Below the pieces are notes generated by a model, which made no database searches, was not told the origin of the DNA, and saw nothing but the letters and a program-made list of their open reading frames with translations. From Coemansia sp. RSA 487 (lineage: Eukaryota > Kickxellomycota > Kickxellomycetes > Kickxellales > Kickxellaceae), in contig JANBRJ010000082.1 in assembly GCA_027577595.1 (NCBI GenBank), positions 1-64,000 of the forward strand: a DNA stretch of 64,000 nt, in the 5' to 3' direction. Position 1 is the stretch's first letter; every line of letters starts with the position of its first letter. Positions 28,238-40,308 of the stretch are shown here, in pieces. The translations under genes were made by a program, and so were the position numbers.

Positions 28238-31200
28238 ATGTCGGGAAAACAGCCTCGAGTAAAGGGAAATCTCAAGCCAACTAGCAGCAGGTAAAAATAT
28301 TCGCAAGCTGCGGACCGCAGTTCTATTTTCTTATTATAAAAGATGGCAGCGTTAGCAAAGCAACAATACTAAATGCTATGGCTGTTTTTTTTTTTGCTTG
28401 TTTCTTTATGAGGGTTTCTAGTCGTGCAGCTGATCTGCTTCAGGGAGATACAAACGCGATAAACGCATTCAAAGCTAACCCGGCGCTGGCGTTCAGCCAG
28501 CTATCGCGCAACATTCCAGCAAACAGCAGCAATAAGAGCAGAGCAGCAAAGCAGCAAACGCCAGAGGACAGCACCTATGGGTCGCCGTCGCCGTCAGCCA
28601 GCGGAGGATCAACGCCCATCGGTAGCAGCAATGGACCGGGATTTGATCAGATCGATGCGCACTTGGCGGCGCAGCTCAAGCGGCTGGGCAAAAACGACTC
28701 GAAGACCAAAATGCGAGCACTAAGCGAGATCCAAGCGTACGTAGAAGCAAACTCGTGGGACGAAAGTGGGGGTCTCCAGACGATGCTCCTTGCGTGGCCA
28801 CCTCTATTCAAGCGACACATATTCGACAGCGATCGGCGCGTGCGTGCTGCGGTAGTCGGAGTCCACGCAGCGCTAGTGGTGAAGTGTGGCAAACGACTGG
28901 CGGCGCATTTAAAGGGGCTGATTGGCCCGTGGGTAGCTGCGTTCTTTGACCTGCACCGCGAAGCAGCCAAGAGCGCACGGCAGGCGTTCGACACCGTATT
29001 CCCCGAGTCGAAACGACCCGAAGTGTACGCGTACTGTATGGCTGAGCTTGTAGAGTATGCAACCGACTGTATCGTGAACCAGACGCCCGAATCGCTGAGC
29101 GATCCACGGTTTGCCGACGCCGAGGAGATGCGCGCAAAGCACGAGCACGCTGTGGGCGCGGCCTTTGGCTCCTTGGCCCTTGTCGTTGAGGAGGTGCCTG
29201 CAGACAAACTGCGCGAGTGGAGCGCCGACTTTGACTCCCTCTTTGGCGACGGCCAGCACATACTCAAGTTTGTTAGCAGCGCTTCGCCGTTTGTCAGGCG
29301 CAGCGTGTACAGGCTGATCCGCACCGTCATGCTCAAGAACCCGGGTCTTGCACAGAATTCATACAAACCACTTGCGCGGTCGCTGCTGTCGAGCTGCTTT
29401 GCAGACAGCGATCCGAATGCGCACGGAGACATGTGGGACGCTGTGCTGCTGCTGACAAAGAGCTACCCACAGGCATGGACAGAGCTTGTGGCAGAGAGCA
29501 AGAATACTTCATCTTCATCTTCTTCTCGAAACGGCCAGAAAAAGTCGCCTGTCGACCGGCTGTTTGAGTTCTTGCGGTCGCGGTGCCGCCTGGCGCCGAC
29601 CATCTCGTATCCATCGATCCTGGCGCTACTGGCCAACCTACCAGCAAGCGTGCTGGACCAACCCTTGTTTCAGCCAGAGTTTCACAAGGCGCTCTGGCAA
29701 GGCGTCACTGGACAGCCAAGTGGAAGCGGCAGTGCTACCACATCCTTGACACCGACATCTGTAGAGACTGACAGTGGGTCTTCGCGGTCGTCGTACCAGG
29801 AGAGCGTTGCGCTTGTCAGCGCCATCAGCGAATGCTTCTCGTTCCTGTGGACACGCAAGCTGAAGGAGTCGAGCGATCCTGAAGTGTGCTCGGCAGTCGG
29901 GAAGGAAGTGGCCAAGGAGACCGACAGACTGTGGCATTTTTACCTGCAGTACCCGCAGTTTGCGCAGGAGATGGCGGTACCTATCGTCAAACTGTACAAG
30001 AAGATAGAAGCCCTGGCCAGCAAATACGATCCGATGATGCTGGAGCGGGTCTGGGCGCAGGCCAGCTGGTTTGCGCTGAAGCGAATCTCGGGCGACAGTA
30101 TCTATCCGATCGTATACTTGGCCACGCAGATCGCGCACCTGGATCCGAAAGCGCACAAGGACTTGGCAGACCATGCAAACAAGCTGCTTGTTGCCTTTTG
30201 CCAGTTGGCAGTACAGTCGCAGGACACGCAGACAGCGCAGAGCCTGATCCACGTGCTGGCGCAGTTGGCGCCTGAGGTCGTTTTCCAGGACCAGCTTGCG
30301 CCGAAACTGGAGGCACGGCTGAAGAGTGCTGGGTCTGTCGAGGACTCGGTGGCCCTGGTGTTGTCCAGGGCGCACCACATCGCCTCCACCTCTAGCGGCG
30401 GGTCTATTGCTGAAGCGGTCAAGGCGATTGATGCGTTTATCTCAGATACCGTTGGTGCGGCAGACGCCGATGAAGACAGGGCGGACGTCTTCCGAATGGT
30501 GGCGGCTCTGCTTTCGGCGCTGCCAAACTCGAGAATCGCAAAGAACCCACTCTGGATCGAGTCTGCCCGGCTGGAAGCGCTAAACGTTGTGCTGACTCGC
30601 TGTCGCCCAGCAATTCCCGACTGTCCCGAGCTTGGGCTTGGTAGCAAGCAGTCCGATTCCTCTGTACCTCCACCGCTTGACTTTATGCGGATGAGCTGCC
30701 AGGCTCTGCTTATGTACTTTGCTGGTACCGAAATCATCAGCGATGCGGCGGTTGATGGCGTCTTTGGCTGGATGGAGCATGTGTTTACATTGGTCTACCG
30801 CTCCCAGTGGACGCACGATGGTAGCGAAACGGAAGACAGCAGCACCATTCTTGGCAAGTGGATCGATGCAGCACACGAGGTTCTAACGACGTGGACAGTG
30901 CTTGCCCGGGATCTTGCGGCTGGGCCGCGGTTTGTGCGGTACTGGCTACGGCGTTCCGGAAGCCAAGCCAGCTCGGCTCTGGGTCTACTATTTGACTTTG
31001 CAGTGACTTCGTCAAGTGGAGAAACTTCAGCAGCAGCAGCAGCGACTACGATCTTTGCCAAGCTCCAGGCGCAAGCACAGCAGGCGTGGGCGGCCACCGA
31101 GGCACAGCTAGAGCGGTTGCACTTGGGCCATGAACTTTCGGTGGCACTGAGCGAGTCTATCACCGGTAATGTCGACGACCTGGACAGCCTCAAGGACCCG

Positions 31201-34146
31201 CTGCATCTGGCACGCCTGGCCAGCTCGGTGTACACGCGCATTTGTCCGCAAGATAACACCAGGGCGCTGCGGCTGCTTGTTTCCACCTGGCTGTTGGATG
31301 CCAGCAGGTGGTATTCGGCGCTCAAGGCAGATGCGGCGGCGTGCAGTGCTGCTGTTGATCCGTCTGCGTATCTGGCAGCAGCAGCAAATGCGTGTGGCTC
31401 AGGATTGCGGCAGGCGGTCGAGGACTATGCGTCCGCAGGTCATGCCAAGTCATTCCACACGCTGGCGCACTGGATGGCAAGCGCACCGGCAGTAACTCGA
31501 GTAGGAGGAGTTCTCCAGACGGAAAACAGTGAAGGCCTGAGGCGGTATGATGCATTTGGGCTTTCGCGGTTTGCACGGCGTGCGATATTTTCGGTCGAGT
31601 TTCTACTGCTGCAGGCAGGCGGACTGTCTGCGCTGTCGGGGGTAGATGCTCAAATGCTGACCGAGTTGGTGCTAAATCTGACGCTGGCGTACGTGCTTCT
31701 GAGAGAATCGCTGCTTCTTGCGGCAAGCTACAGCGGAGCAACAGAGGTTTCCTCTTTATCTGACGAAAGTGAAATGGCGCTTGGGTACTTTGGACCCAGT
31801 ATCGTTCGGATCGACGGTGAGGACTCCACGCCGCTTCGCCATGCCAGTGCAGCGGCTAACTCAATCCAAGAGAGCGTGTCCGATCTGCTTGGGCTTCTAG
31901 CTGTCCACGAATCATCTCTCTCAAACAATGGCGGTCCCGAAAGCACAATTAAAGCTCCCCGCGATCCCAGCCGCTGGCTCAGCGTGCTGATGGAGCATGC
32001 GACAGGTGCAGCATCGACTTCCTCAAAGGCAAGCGATGCCAGAGCAACATTCTGGGAGCAGCTTGCGTCTGAGTGCGTGGCTCGGTGCCGTGGAGCTGTT
32101 GCGTCGCCATGGCCGCTTGTTGTTGGCACCCTAGCGCAGTGGTGCCACTGGGCGAGCCCTCTAGGCGCTGGCGATCTGGAGGCGGTAGTCGCGGGGCCGC
32201 TGTCTCGCAGACTGAGCCAGACAGCGGAGGATGCAGCAGAGCTGACCATACTGACATCCATTGTTCGCGCGGTCTCGCTGCGTCAGCAGCAGTGTGTACG
32301 GTCGCCTGGTATGCAGAGTGCGCTGCTGGACCTGGTGAGCCGACTGAGCCGTACCGTCGAGCAGTGTGCTGGCAACGAGAGTGGTGCTGGGGGGCTCTTG
32401 CGTTTGGTCGCGCAGCTGGAGATGCTGACGGAGCTGCTGCCCATCCATAGTGCGTCGTTGGACGCAGGGACGTCGACGCCCAAAATCATCCATGTGCTTG
32501 TTGCGGTTGGCCAGATCGTCAATGGCCGTGAGGCGACGGCCAAGACATTTGCTGCGAAGATCCCAATCGTCTTGGCTTCCCTCGTTGTCATTGAGCGGTT
32601 CACGCGGTGCGTGCCAGCAATCGAGGACTCGGACGCCATCGGACTTTGCAGACTGTGTCTCGGATGGTGCGCAATGGACATTAGCGACGAGAACAGGCGG
32701 CGAGTGACCAATTTACCAGCAGCCGCCGATGCTGTGCTTGTGGCTGGTGCGCGTGCAGCCTGCGGCTTGTCGCACACGGCGGAATGCCTTGTTGAGGAGT
32801 CGGACCAGGTGATTGGGCCGACGATGCACCAGCTGGCCAAGGAGCTCGTAGCGCGCTGCGTGCTGTCCGAGCGACCCGTAGCAGATGGCGTGCACGCGGT
32901 TGCGCAGCTAGTGCGGTCTGGATACTACCCGGCGCCGCCAGGGCTCGATGCGCTGTACCCGGTGCTGACCAGTGCGTCGCCGCGTCTGGCGGCCGAGTTG
33001 GTGCAGCTGGTGCTGGCGGCCACCGATCTTGGCGCGTATGTCGGCCCACACATCGATGCGGTGGTGCGGCTGGTGTGTGCGTCATCCAAGGCTCTAGTCG
33101 ACCTCTCGGTACCTGTGGATGAGCTGGCTGAGACCGTGCACTCTGACGAGTACGTGCGCAGCGCTAGCGTGCGGCAGCTTTCGGCCATGGTGCTTTTGGT
33201 GCGCAGTGCAGAGGCGCTGGCCATCTCGGACATGCAGCGATTCGACGAGCTGTCGGAGACGCTGAGCGGCAAGCAGGTGCTGGATGCAGCAATGCCGTGG
33301 GTGTGCGGGCTGCTTGGACTGACCAGCAGCGGGGGCACAGTAGCCGGTGGATCCGGCGCTGGAAGCGGAGCGTTTCCGAAGCTGTGGGACGTTGCGGCGG
33401 ACATTGACTGGGACACGTTGGTTGACGAGCTTGTGCGCAACCCAGGCGGCGAGCACGTGCTTGCGGTGGTGGCATACCATGTGGTGTACGGCGTAGCGTG
33501 GGCGCTGCCGTCGACAATGCGGTCGTGGTGGGCTGGGCTGCCACAGGCGTCGCGCGCCACCAGCGTGGGCGTCGAGCAGTTTGTGGGGCGCCATATCGCC
33601 CCAGCTATTGCGTCGCGCGAGCTTTCGCGGATCAAGCGGCAAGCAGGCGACTCTGAAGGCGCGGAAGAACAAAACGACACTGGTAGCAGTGGGGCGCTGG
33701 CGCAGACGCTGGAGGAGTACGACGATGCATCTGTGCGCGTCGGAACATCGCAGGTGACGCTACAGTACACGGTGGATGACAGCACCCTGGAGATGGCGGT
33801 GCGTTTGCCTGCGTCGTATCCGCTGGTGCCGCCGGTTGTCGAGTCCGTCAAGCGCGTGGCGGTCAGCGAGAAGAGATGGCGCGCATGGCTTGTGGCGACG
33901 CAGGCGCTGCTGGCACGCAACCGGCACGTCGATGCTGTGTGTGTCCAGCTTGTGGGCAATGTGGGCGCGCACTTTGCTGGGGTCGAGGACTGCGCGATCT
34001 GCTACTCTGCAGTCGGTACCATCGACAACACGCTGCCCAACAAGCAGTGCCGCACGTGCAAGAACAAGTTCCATCGCATGTGCTTGTTCAAGTGGTTCCA
34101 TACCAGCAGCCAGAGCACATGTCCGCTGTGCCGAAACCTGTTCTGA
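28238..34146 (+). CDS. LTN1: Listerin E3 ubiquitin ligase of ribosome quality control (2 exons)
   Basis: Exon 1 is 28238-28290 (MSGKQPRVKGNLKPTSS...) ending at GTAAAA. Exon 2 is 28422-34146, joining in phase 2 to give KPTSSSRAADLLQ. This restores the listerin N-terminal pattern (KxRxKGNLxPSxSxRAAELL), so the splice is well supported. The product is about 1925 aa: a HEAT/ARM-like helical repeat rod, then a C-terminal RING-CH at 1874-1920 with CAICYSAVG, CRTCKNKFHRMCLFKWF and STCPLCR. Listerin ubiquitinates nascent chains on stalled 60S subunits with the RQC complex in the cytosol. Length is slightly above yeast RKR1/LTN1. Large frames on the opposite strand are shadows of GC-rich codon use. 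Confidence 0.96.
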
Positions 34147-34652
34147 TTCTATTTTTTGATGTTTTGCTTGCAGCTTGCTTTGTCAGCGTATAGTGGGTTT
34201 TAGTTTTGCGCTTTGTCAATATCAATCAATATGCGTGCGATTGCGCGTAAATCAGATCCAGAAAGCCTGCTTTTTTTTCTGGAGGAGAAAGAGTGCCATA
34301 TGTATGTATGCTTGATCGGCGTCGATGCAGGATCTGCTGCTTCTTTCCTTGCGTCAAAAGAAGGGGGGACGATCACAGCTTTGCTGGAAGGATGAAGTTT
34401 TTCCTTTGTGCTTGCGAAAGTTTGTCATGTGCAAATGGGGAAAGAGGCGCAAGCAGTAAGTGGGTGTGGTCAGTTGCGCTCTTCCTTTTTTCATGGCAGA
34501 GCCTGAATAACGCCGCCCTCTTTTCCTTTTTTTTTTTTTTTCCTAATGAGCCGAATTAGTTTTTCTTTTAAACCTCAACCCTTCGAGTCTTTCCTTTGCT
34601 CTTATTCTACATAGAAACTCTGCAGCAAGATACAAACCAAAGAATAGAGGAC
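34147..34652. other. Intergenic: LTN1 3' flank and promoter of the HbrB-like gene
   Basis: Poly-T run near 34528-34541. No gene supported. Confidence 0.5.
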
Positions 34653-35846
34653 ATGGATGATAGTTACGAGGTGGCGCAGTCGTCAGCACGAACATGGGCC
34701 CAGCATCAGCATCAGCATCAGCACCAGCACCAGCACCAGTACCAGCACCAGCACCACATACCTGGACTAAGCAGCCCCAGGACGCCGTATTCGGCCAGAC
34801 GCACTCTGACTGTAGCAATATCGGCATCACCACTGATGATGGCGAACGGGGGAGTGGTCAGCAACCCGGGCACGCCAATACCAGCAACCCCGCAGCCGGC
34901 GCAAAATTCGCTTCTTGCGCTTGAGGCACGAAGCGCTGGTGGTGGTGGCGGCGGTGGGCGTGACGTCAGCCAGTACATCCAGCAGCAAAGCCAGCGACAG
35001 AAGCAGCAGCAGCAGCAGCAACAGAAGCACCATCAACTACAGCATTTGCGGCTGGACATCGCAGCGGAAGATAAGTGGCGGAGGCTTGGGGCTCGCGTGC
35101 TCCCGGTGTTCAACGGCGACGGAGTGGTGGGGACGGTGGAGGAAAACACAGAGATTGTGCGCAGTTGCCTGCGCAGCGACGCCGAGTCGGCGTGGCCCGA
35201 AGTGCACTCGGTCTTGCGTGTGGGCATGGCGTCGCTTGTGCGCAGCCTGTACGGGCACGTCGGGATTGCGCCGACCTTTGAGCCGTCGCTTGCGGGTGCG
35301 GATCGGCGGCAGCACCAGCGGTCCGGGGGAGGAGGGCCGCAGTCGCTTGCGGCGGTGCTGTCGATCAACGGTATCGCCGGCAACGAAAACTTGCACGCGC
35401 ATGCGCTGGTCGGGGCGCTGGCGTCGGTGTGGGCCACAATGTTCTCTCATGCGCTGCCGTACCTCGAGGGCGTGTTCCTTCCGCTGGTTCAGTTCGGCAT
35501 TGCGACCCATGGAGCCATGGCGACAACGCCAGGAGCTGCTCCTCCTCGCACCCCCACTAGCTCCACCGCCGGCACCCGCCCAACCGGCGGCAGCGGCAGC
35601 GTGCGGCATGTGGCGCTAGTGCATTTTAGAGACGCTATAGCTGTCCCTCTTCTGGGAAAGCTGGACGAGGCCGTTGTGCTTGCCAGGACGCAGGGCGCTG
35701 GCGGATGTCCCGGGGATCCGTGGGTGTATTACCAGAGCCTGTCTGCCATCTTGCAAATGCTGACTGTGCTGGCGGCGCTTACTCCCAGAGAGCGCGGCCA
35801 CCTGTACGATACTGCGAGGGCCTTGTCGCTTGCCCTGCAAGCCTAA
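34653..35846 (+). CDS. HbrB/Bit61/PRR5-type TORC2 subunit
   Basis: 397 aa from the ATG at 34653 (MDDSYEVAQSSA). The N-terminal 135 residues are disordered with a His/Gln tract (HQHQHQ), a Gly run and a Gln run. The HbrB domain starts WRRLGARVLPVFNGDG at about 139 and continues with VEENTEIVRSCL, LVGALASVWATMFSHALPYLEGVFLPL and VRHVALVHFRDAIAVPLLGKL to the end. HbrB-family proteins are peripheral subunits of TOR complex 2 (yeast Bit61/Bit2, human PRR5), acting at the plasma membrane in lipid and actin control. Single exon. Confidence 0.85.
   Translation: MDDSYEVAQSSARTWAQHQHQHQHQHQHQYQHQHHIPGLSSPRTPYSARRTLTVAISASPLMMANGGVVSNPGTPIPATPQPAQNSLLALEARSAGGGGGGGRDVSQYIQQQSQRQKQQQQQQQKHHQLQHLRLDIAAEDKWRRLGARVLPVFNGDGVVGTVEENTEIVRSCLRSDAESAWPEVHSVLRVGMASLVRSLYGHVGIAPTFEPSLAGADRRQHQRSGGGGPQSLAAVLSINGIAGNENLHAHALVGALASVWATMFSHALPYLEGVFLPLVQFGIATHGAMATTPGAAPPRTPTSSTAGTRPTGGSGSVRHVALVHFRDAIAVPLLGKLDEAVVLARTQGAGGCPGDPWVYYQSLSAILQMLTVLAALTPRERGHLYDTARALSLALQA
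34702..34757. repeat. CAG/CAC/CAT trinucleotide repeat coding a His/Gln tract
   Basis: Near-perfect triplet repeat inside the HbrB-like gene, encoding alternating His and Gln. A second run of CAG near 35008-35030 encodes polyglutamine. Both are likely length-variable. Confidence 0.9.
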
Positions 35847-36648
35847 AAACTGTAATCAAAATCTACACCAGACAACTTACTCATTTGTACAACAAAAAAT
35901 CTAAATTATTTTTCTTGAACTATTCTGTACCATCAGATACAACATTTTATTATTGCTTGCTTGCTTGCTTTCATGGCAAGTTCCTTTTGTGCAGCCTGTT
36001 CCTTGGGCTTCATTTAGCCGATGATCATCCCGTACACATACACACAGATCCATCATTTCTCCTCTATTATGATAACAGGCATGCTTCGGGGATAGACGGT
36101 GGATCTTGTCTGTATGTCTGTTGGGCGATGGATTACAGCTAGCTAAAAGAGCTGGCAGGGGAAGGATTCATTCGTAATTCCGCCTTGATGTGTAAATTTA
36201 ATAGCATGTCGTTTTCGCTCTAATATGCTGTGACTTATTTAACAGGGTTTGCTCAGCCACTGTCTGCACCATTCTCTTGCAAGAAGCTGTGACTTGGAAT
36301 GGCTTGAACACATGCAGCACGCCGACGCACAGACGCCATCTAGAAAGGCTATGTGTACGTTGATAATGCAGGAATAGCTTTTTTCCTGGCCAAAATATTT
36401 CAAAGAATGAAACCACCTCTTTATTGCTCAAGAGTGCTGCCCGTTTAGCAGCAGCCATGTTTGTCGAATCACCACGACGAACCATGCTTCTGTTCCTCGT
36501 GACATCATCATCTCCCGAATGCATCCCACACGTGCTGTATTATCATCCATCGCAAACGCGACAAAAGTCAACCCGGTCTTTCTTGCTCTTTCTTCCACAC
36601 ACTTTTTAATTCTATTTCTAAATCTAATTGACCCTTCTTATTTATTTA
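35847..36648. other. Intergenic with one weak small ORF
   Basis: Contains a TTGC microsatellite near 35954. A minus-strand frame at 36198-36524 (108 aa, MHSGDDDVTRNRSM...) starts with a true ATG and has a CACGTG box just upstream, but matches no family I know. It could be a small species-specific gene or chance. Confidence 0.35.
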
Positions 36649-39396
36649 ATGTTTTCTAGAAATTCACTCTTCCGCCAACAGCGTTCGGTCTCAGCAGCAG
36701 CAGCAGCAACAGCTACTACAGCCACAGCGAATGGAGACACCAGCGACACGGACGACCCACTCGCCGCGACGTCTGGAAACAATAGCGTGCTGCAGTCGAT
36801 CAACAAACTGGAGCCAGCAGGCGACGAGTCGCGACCTACTAGCAGAAACCCGGTCGGAAGAGAGTATGGCAAACACGAAGTGCTAAAGGAGTTTAAGTCG
36901 TCGCCAACGTCTTCGCTGTCTCTACGCAACGTCAGCGCGTCGAGGGGGTCGACAGGCAGCCTTAGTGTTTCGGACGATGCTGGCTCCAACACGACCCCTA
37001 GCTTTCCGAGCACTGGGTTCTCGCGGTCGCGTAGGGTTTCTTCACGAACAACAGTCTCAAGAAAGGCCAGCAGTATCCAGCAGCTGCCTCCTAATCCTGC
37101 TCCAGAAACATCAGCAGCTTCGCCCGACGCCAACAAACAGCCAGCCGCCAAAGAGGCTCTAGCACCAGCAAACGAAGCCAATACTGATAAAGATAGCCTA
37201 TCTGCACTGCTTCCCCACGACTCATTGGGAAGAAAGATGTGGCTCCAGTTCCAGGCGGCTCCAGACCTTGCAGATATCCGCGACATGGTTGCCGACAGCC
37301 CGACAGGCGTCCTTGTGCTACCGCAGACAGCGCACCGCAGCGCAGGCGAGCCCAACGTAAGTGCCATGCTTAACGACAACGTCTTGTTTACGGACTCGAC
37401 CTTTGCTATGGATATCGGCGAGCAGGCCGCAATGGGCGTGCGCAAGTTCACCACGGTAAGCGGTATCTGCGGGACAATCGACCGCGGCTCGGTAAGCGCT
37501 CTGGGAACGCTGCCACCCATGGAGGACATTATGCAGGCGATAAGCGAGAGCGACACGCCACGCACCACAATATTTGACGTCCTAGACACAGACATGATGG
37601 CAAGCCCGCCGCTGCTCCGCTTCCGCGTTGTGGCCGCTTGCAAGGGCTGCAAGCTTCCTGATGGGCGCACGGTCCAGGTCATAATCACCAGTGGGCTTTT
37701 GGAGCGCAGTCTGGTTGTGGACTCCGCAGTGACCACGCTGTCGGCCAGGATATACGATGCTGTGGATGCCACGTACGGCGCAATGCTGCCGGATGCCACG
37801 GAGTCCATCACTGCGTGCGACACAATCAAAGTTGACATCGAGGCCATCATGCAGTACGCGCACTCGGTTGAGCTGCGGCGATCCATAGCTACGTCAAATG
37901 TTGCCAGCGGAGGAGATACAGAAAAGTCACGCAAGTTCTCATGGATCGCTGGGCAGCGCAACAAACCGTCGCGGTCGCACACGCTGACGCCCACCAGCAA
38001 TGCATCGCCATCGCCTGCACACGCATCCTTGGCGGCTGAGCCCAATGTCGATCTTCCTGCACCAACTGTCGATTCCGATAGCTGGCAAACGCTAATGTCG
38101 CAGCTACAAAGCGACGTTGCAGACTACTTGTCGCGGCTGGAGAAAGAAACAAGCATGTGTGGGGACTCGGAGTCGCGCAAGGCTATCAGCGTAGCACTGG
38201 TTGAGTGCGTGGAGAAGCTGGTGACCGAAGCCATATACTTGCAAATATTTTCGCCTTTGCAGCCCGGATGCGACGACCGAGCGCAGGATGAGCAGTTTGC
38301 GTCCAAGGTGGCGGCGCTGAATGTTGCGGACATTGCGCTTGAGCACCTCGGGCTGCCCGTCCTCCCTGAGACGAGAGGCGAGCTGCTCCGCATATGCGTC
38401 GAGACTGGAAGGCTCCTGGACCGAATGAACGCTGTCAAGTCGCCGGCGGAGAAGCTGAAGCTTGTGGTTGACGCGCACAAGGGCGTCGTTGATCGCATGC
38501 AACGCCTCAACGAGCGGCTCCACGCCATGGAGATGCGCAAGAGACAACAGGCTGCGCAGGATGACAACTCTGACGATGAAGCTTCTGGCACTGAAGACAA
38601 CGGTAGCAAGATCGCAAAAGATGCTGGTGCTGGAAAATCGGCTGTGCTTGCAGCAGACAGCATACTTCCGCTCCTTATCTATTCGGTGGTAAAGTCAAAC
38701 CCGTCAAAATTCATATCCAATCTGCGGTACATCCAGCGATACCGCACGCGGTCGTTACTTGCTTCGCAGTTTGAGTATTGTTTGACCAACGCATTGGCTG
38801 CTGCCTCGTTTGTCGATTCGGTTGATGCAAAGCAGCTTGGCCTCTCGGCCGAGCTGTCGTCGAGTGCACTAGAGCGAGCCATGCCACCCGCGCTTGCTGC
38901 ATTGCACAATCTCCTTGTCAACAACGTTGTAAGCAATGTCGGGATGGAGGTTGTGCAAGGCGTCGCCGATGGGAGCAGAAAAGTGGCTGTTGGCGTGTTC
39001 GATGCAACGCTTGGCAAGCTAATCGATACCAGCTCACAGCTTATATTCAAGGGCGGATGGCGGTCGCCCAGTGAGCGCGAGATGCAACAGGCCGTTACCA
39101 GCCCGCATGGTGATGCAGAGATCGAGGATAGCGGCAGCGTCATTGACGAAAAGACCGTCGACCAAGATAACGTCATCCTGGGCGTTAGAAACGTGCTTAA
39201 CAGCGCCAGTGCTCAGCTGTCGCATGGGATCAAGGGCCACTTGCCTCGCAGAGGCAGTTCGGCTGCGAGAAGCGCAAGCGCTCCGCCAAAGATCAATGAG
39301 CGCTTCTTGCATGTGCGGGCCGAGGACCTGACCATCAAGGAAGTGAGCCAGCTCTTAGCCAGCTACAAGGAGCTGGCCAACTACATGTGCAAGTAA
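36649..39396 (+). CDS. VPS9-domain Rab5-type guanine nucleotide exchange factor
   Basis: 915 aa from the ATG at 36649 (MFSRNSLFRQQRS). The first 200 residues are low-complexity Ser/Ala/Thr. A conserved unassigned region follows at 205-415. A helical bundle (about 480-620) then leads into the VPS9 core at about 655-735: ADSILPLLIYSVVKSNP, SNLRYIQRYRTRSLL and YCLTNALAAASFVDS. The Asp and Tyr positions used for Rab contact appear kept. The C-terminal 180 residues end in a conserved-looking helix (TIKEVSQLLASYKELANYM). VPS9 proteins activate Rab5/Vps21 on endosomes. The domain order resembles fungal VPS9-domain proteins other than classic Vps9, since I see no CUE. Confidence 0.85.
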   Translation: MFSRNSLFRQQRSVSAAAAATATTATANGDTSDTDDPLAATSGNNSVLQSINKLEPAGDESRPTSRNPVGREYGKHEVLKEFKSSPTSSLSLRNVSASRGSTGSLSVSDDAGSNTTPSFPSTGFSRSRRVSSRTTVSRKASSIQQLPPNPAPETSAASPDANKQPAAKEALAPANEANTDKDSLSALLPHDSLGRKMWLQFQAAPDLADIRDMVADSPTGVLVLPQTAHRSAGEPNVSAMLNDNVLFTDSTFAMDIGEQAAMGVRKFTTVSGICGTIDRGSVSALGTLPPMEDIMQAISESDTPRTTIFDVLDTDMMASPPLLRFRVVAACKGCKLPDGRTVQVIITSGLLERSLVVDSAVTTLSARIYDAVDATYGAMLPDATESITACDTIKVDIEAIMQYAHSVELRRSIATSNVASGGDTEKSRKFSWIAGQRNKPSRSHTLTPTSNASPSPAHASLAAEPNVDLPAPTVDSDSWQTLMSQLQSDVADYLSRLEKETSMCGDSESRKAISVALVECVEKLVTEAIYLQIFSPLQPGCDDRAQDEQFASKVAALNVADIALEHLGLPVLPETRGELLRICVETGRLLDRMNAVKSPAEKLKLVVDAHKGVVDRMQRLNERLHAMEMRKRQQAAQDDNSDDEASGTEDNGSKIAKDAGAGKSAVLAADSILPLLIYSVVKSNPSKFISNLRYIQRYRTRSLLASQFEYCLTNALAAASFVDSVDAKQLGLSAELSSSALERAMPPALAALHNLLVNNVVSNVGMEVVQGVADGSRKVAVGVFDATLGKLIDTSSQLIFKGGWRSPSEREMQQAVTSPHGDAEIEDSGSVIDEKTVDQDNVILGVRNVLNSASAQLSHGIKGHLPRRGSSAARSASAPPKINERFLHVRAEDLTIKEVSQLLASYKELANYMCK

Positions 39397-39519
39397 AATG
39401 TTGGTAAATAGAGACGGCTGTTGCTGGGCTTTCTTTTTCGCTTGGGTTTGCGCTAATATCTTGATGCTATCGCTTTTTTTATTTAATCTTTTTGTAGTGA
39501 ATAGAGTAAACTGTTAAAT

Positions 39520-39876
39520 TTACTGTAAAGTGTTGATTAGATAAGCTGTTACAATAATGTTCATTGCTTTGTTCTGAAAGTCGTATGTCACCACATGGTC
39601 GCGCAAATCGTCCCAATACAGCGCATTGCTTATATGGAACCCGGCGTCTGTGTTTTGGACAATCGTGCAAGTGACGATACATTTGGCCGAGGCTGGCTTT
39701 ATTGCCCCGATCTTCTTTATCGCATATTGCGTGATGTTATTGTGCAACTCGGTCAACGTCCCGTGGTGGTACTCGCCAGATCCAATGGTCAGATCGACTG
39801 CTGATTTCAAGTACTTGTGCACATCGTCTTTGCTTGGCATCTTTTCGGGTTCCATTTGTTGCTGATGGGGCTCCAT
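39520..39876 (-). CDS. DYNLT: Tctex-type dynein light chain
   Basis: 118 aa, ATG at 39876. The Tctex-1 fold is clear: a helix with DDVHKYLKSAVDLTIG, then AKCIVTCTIVQNTDAGFHIS, ALYWDDLRDHVVTYDFQNKAMNIIVTAYLI, closely following DYNLT proteins (KYIVTCVIMQKNGAGLH...W). It is a cargo-adaptor light chain of cytoplasmic dynein. An upstream minus-strand stretch, 40127-40163, opens MGSFSDSISSLK and ends at a GTGAGT donor; it might be a 5' exon of this or another small gene, but I could not join it in frame with a good acceptor. Confidence 0.9.
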   Translation of the reverse strand: MEPHQQQMEPEKMPSKDDVHKYLKSAVDLTIGSGEYHHGTLTELHNNITQYAIKKIGAIKPASAKCIVTCTIVQNTDAGFHISNALYWDDLRDHVVTYDFQNKAMNIIVTAYLINTLQ

Positions 39877-40283
39877 TACTTTTTTCTCTGCTGTTCGAGT
39901 AGCGTGTATATGTTATTAAATAAAATAAAAATATGAATTACGTTTATTGTGGTCGGTGAGCTGTCGCGGAGTGAGCGATACCGGAGGTTTCTGGTTAATA
40001 GACAACTACATAGCTGAAACGATTATAGGATTTCCTTTATGATGACAATTTAGCTCTTTTCCAGACAAACAGACTCTCTGGCTGGGATTATTATTCCCGG
40101 CTATTCCCGCTCTCCACTACACTCACCTTTGAGACTGGAAATTGAATCGCTGAAAGAGCCCATGATGACGATAGATACATTGGTTTTAATGATACTTTTG
40201 AAAATTTGGTTCACATTTACCTACCTCTCTTCCCGTGTTTATCGCCTATAGGGCTACAATAAAATATATTTGGCAGCTTTACA

Positions 40284-40308
40284 ATAGTCAAGGATATTGA
40301 ACTGTTGG
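40284..40308 (+). repeat. 25-bp direct repeat, copy 1
   Basis: Differs at one base from 44611-44635 (starts ATAGTCAAGGATATTG). The two copies bracket the FunK1 gene and the BMS1 fragment. Confidence 0.75.

Noticed and set aside
32925-33959. 344-codon open frame antisense to LTN1
   Set aside because: Low-complexity Ser/Thr/Ala translation and no domain. It is a shadow of the listerin coding sequence.
36642-38045. 467-codon open frame antisense to the VPS9-domain gene
   Set aside because: It exactly mirrors the coding strand's GC-rich codon use, has no domain, and the sense protein has clear homology.
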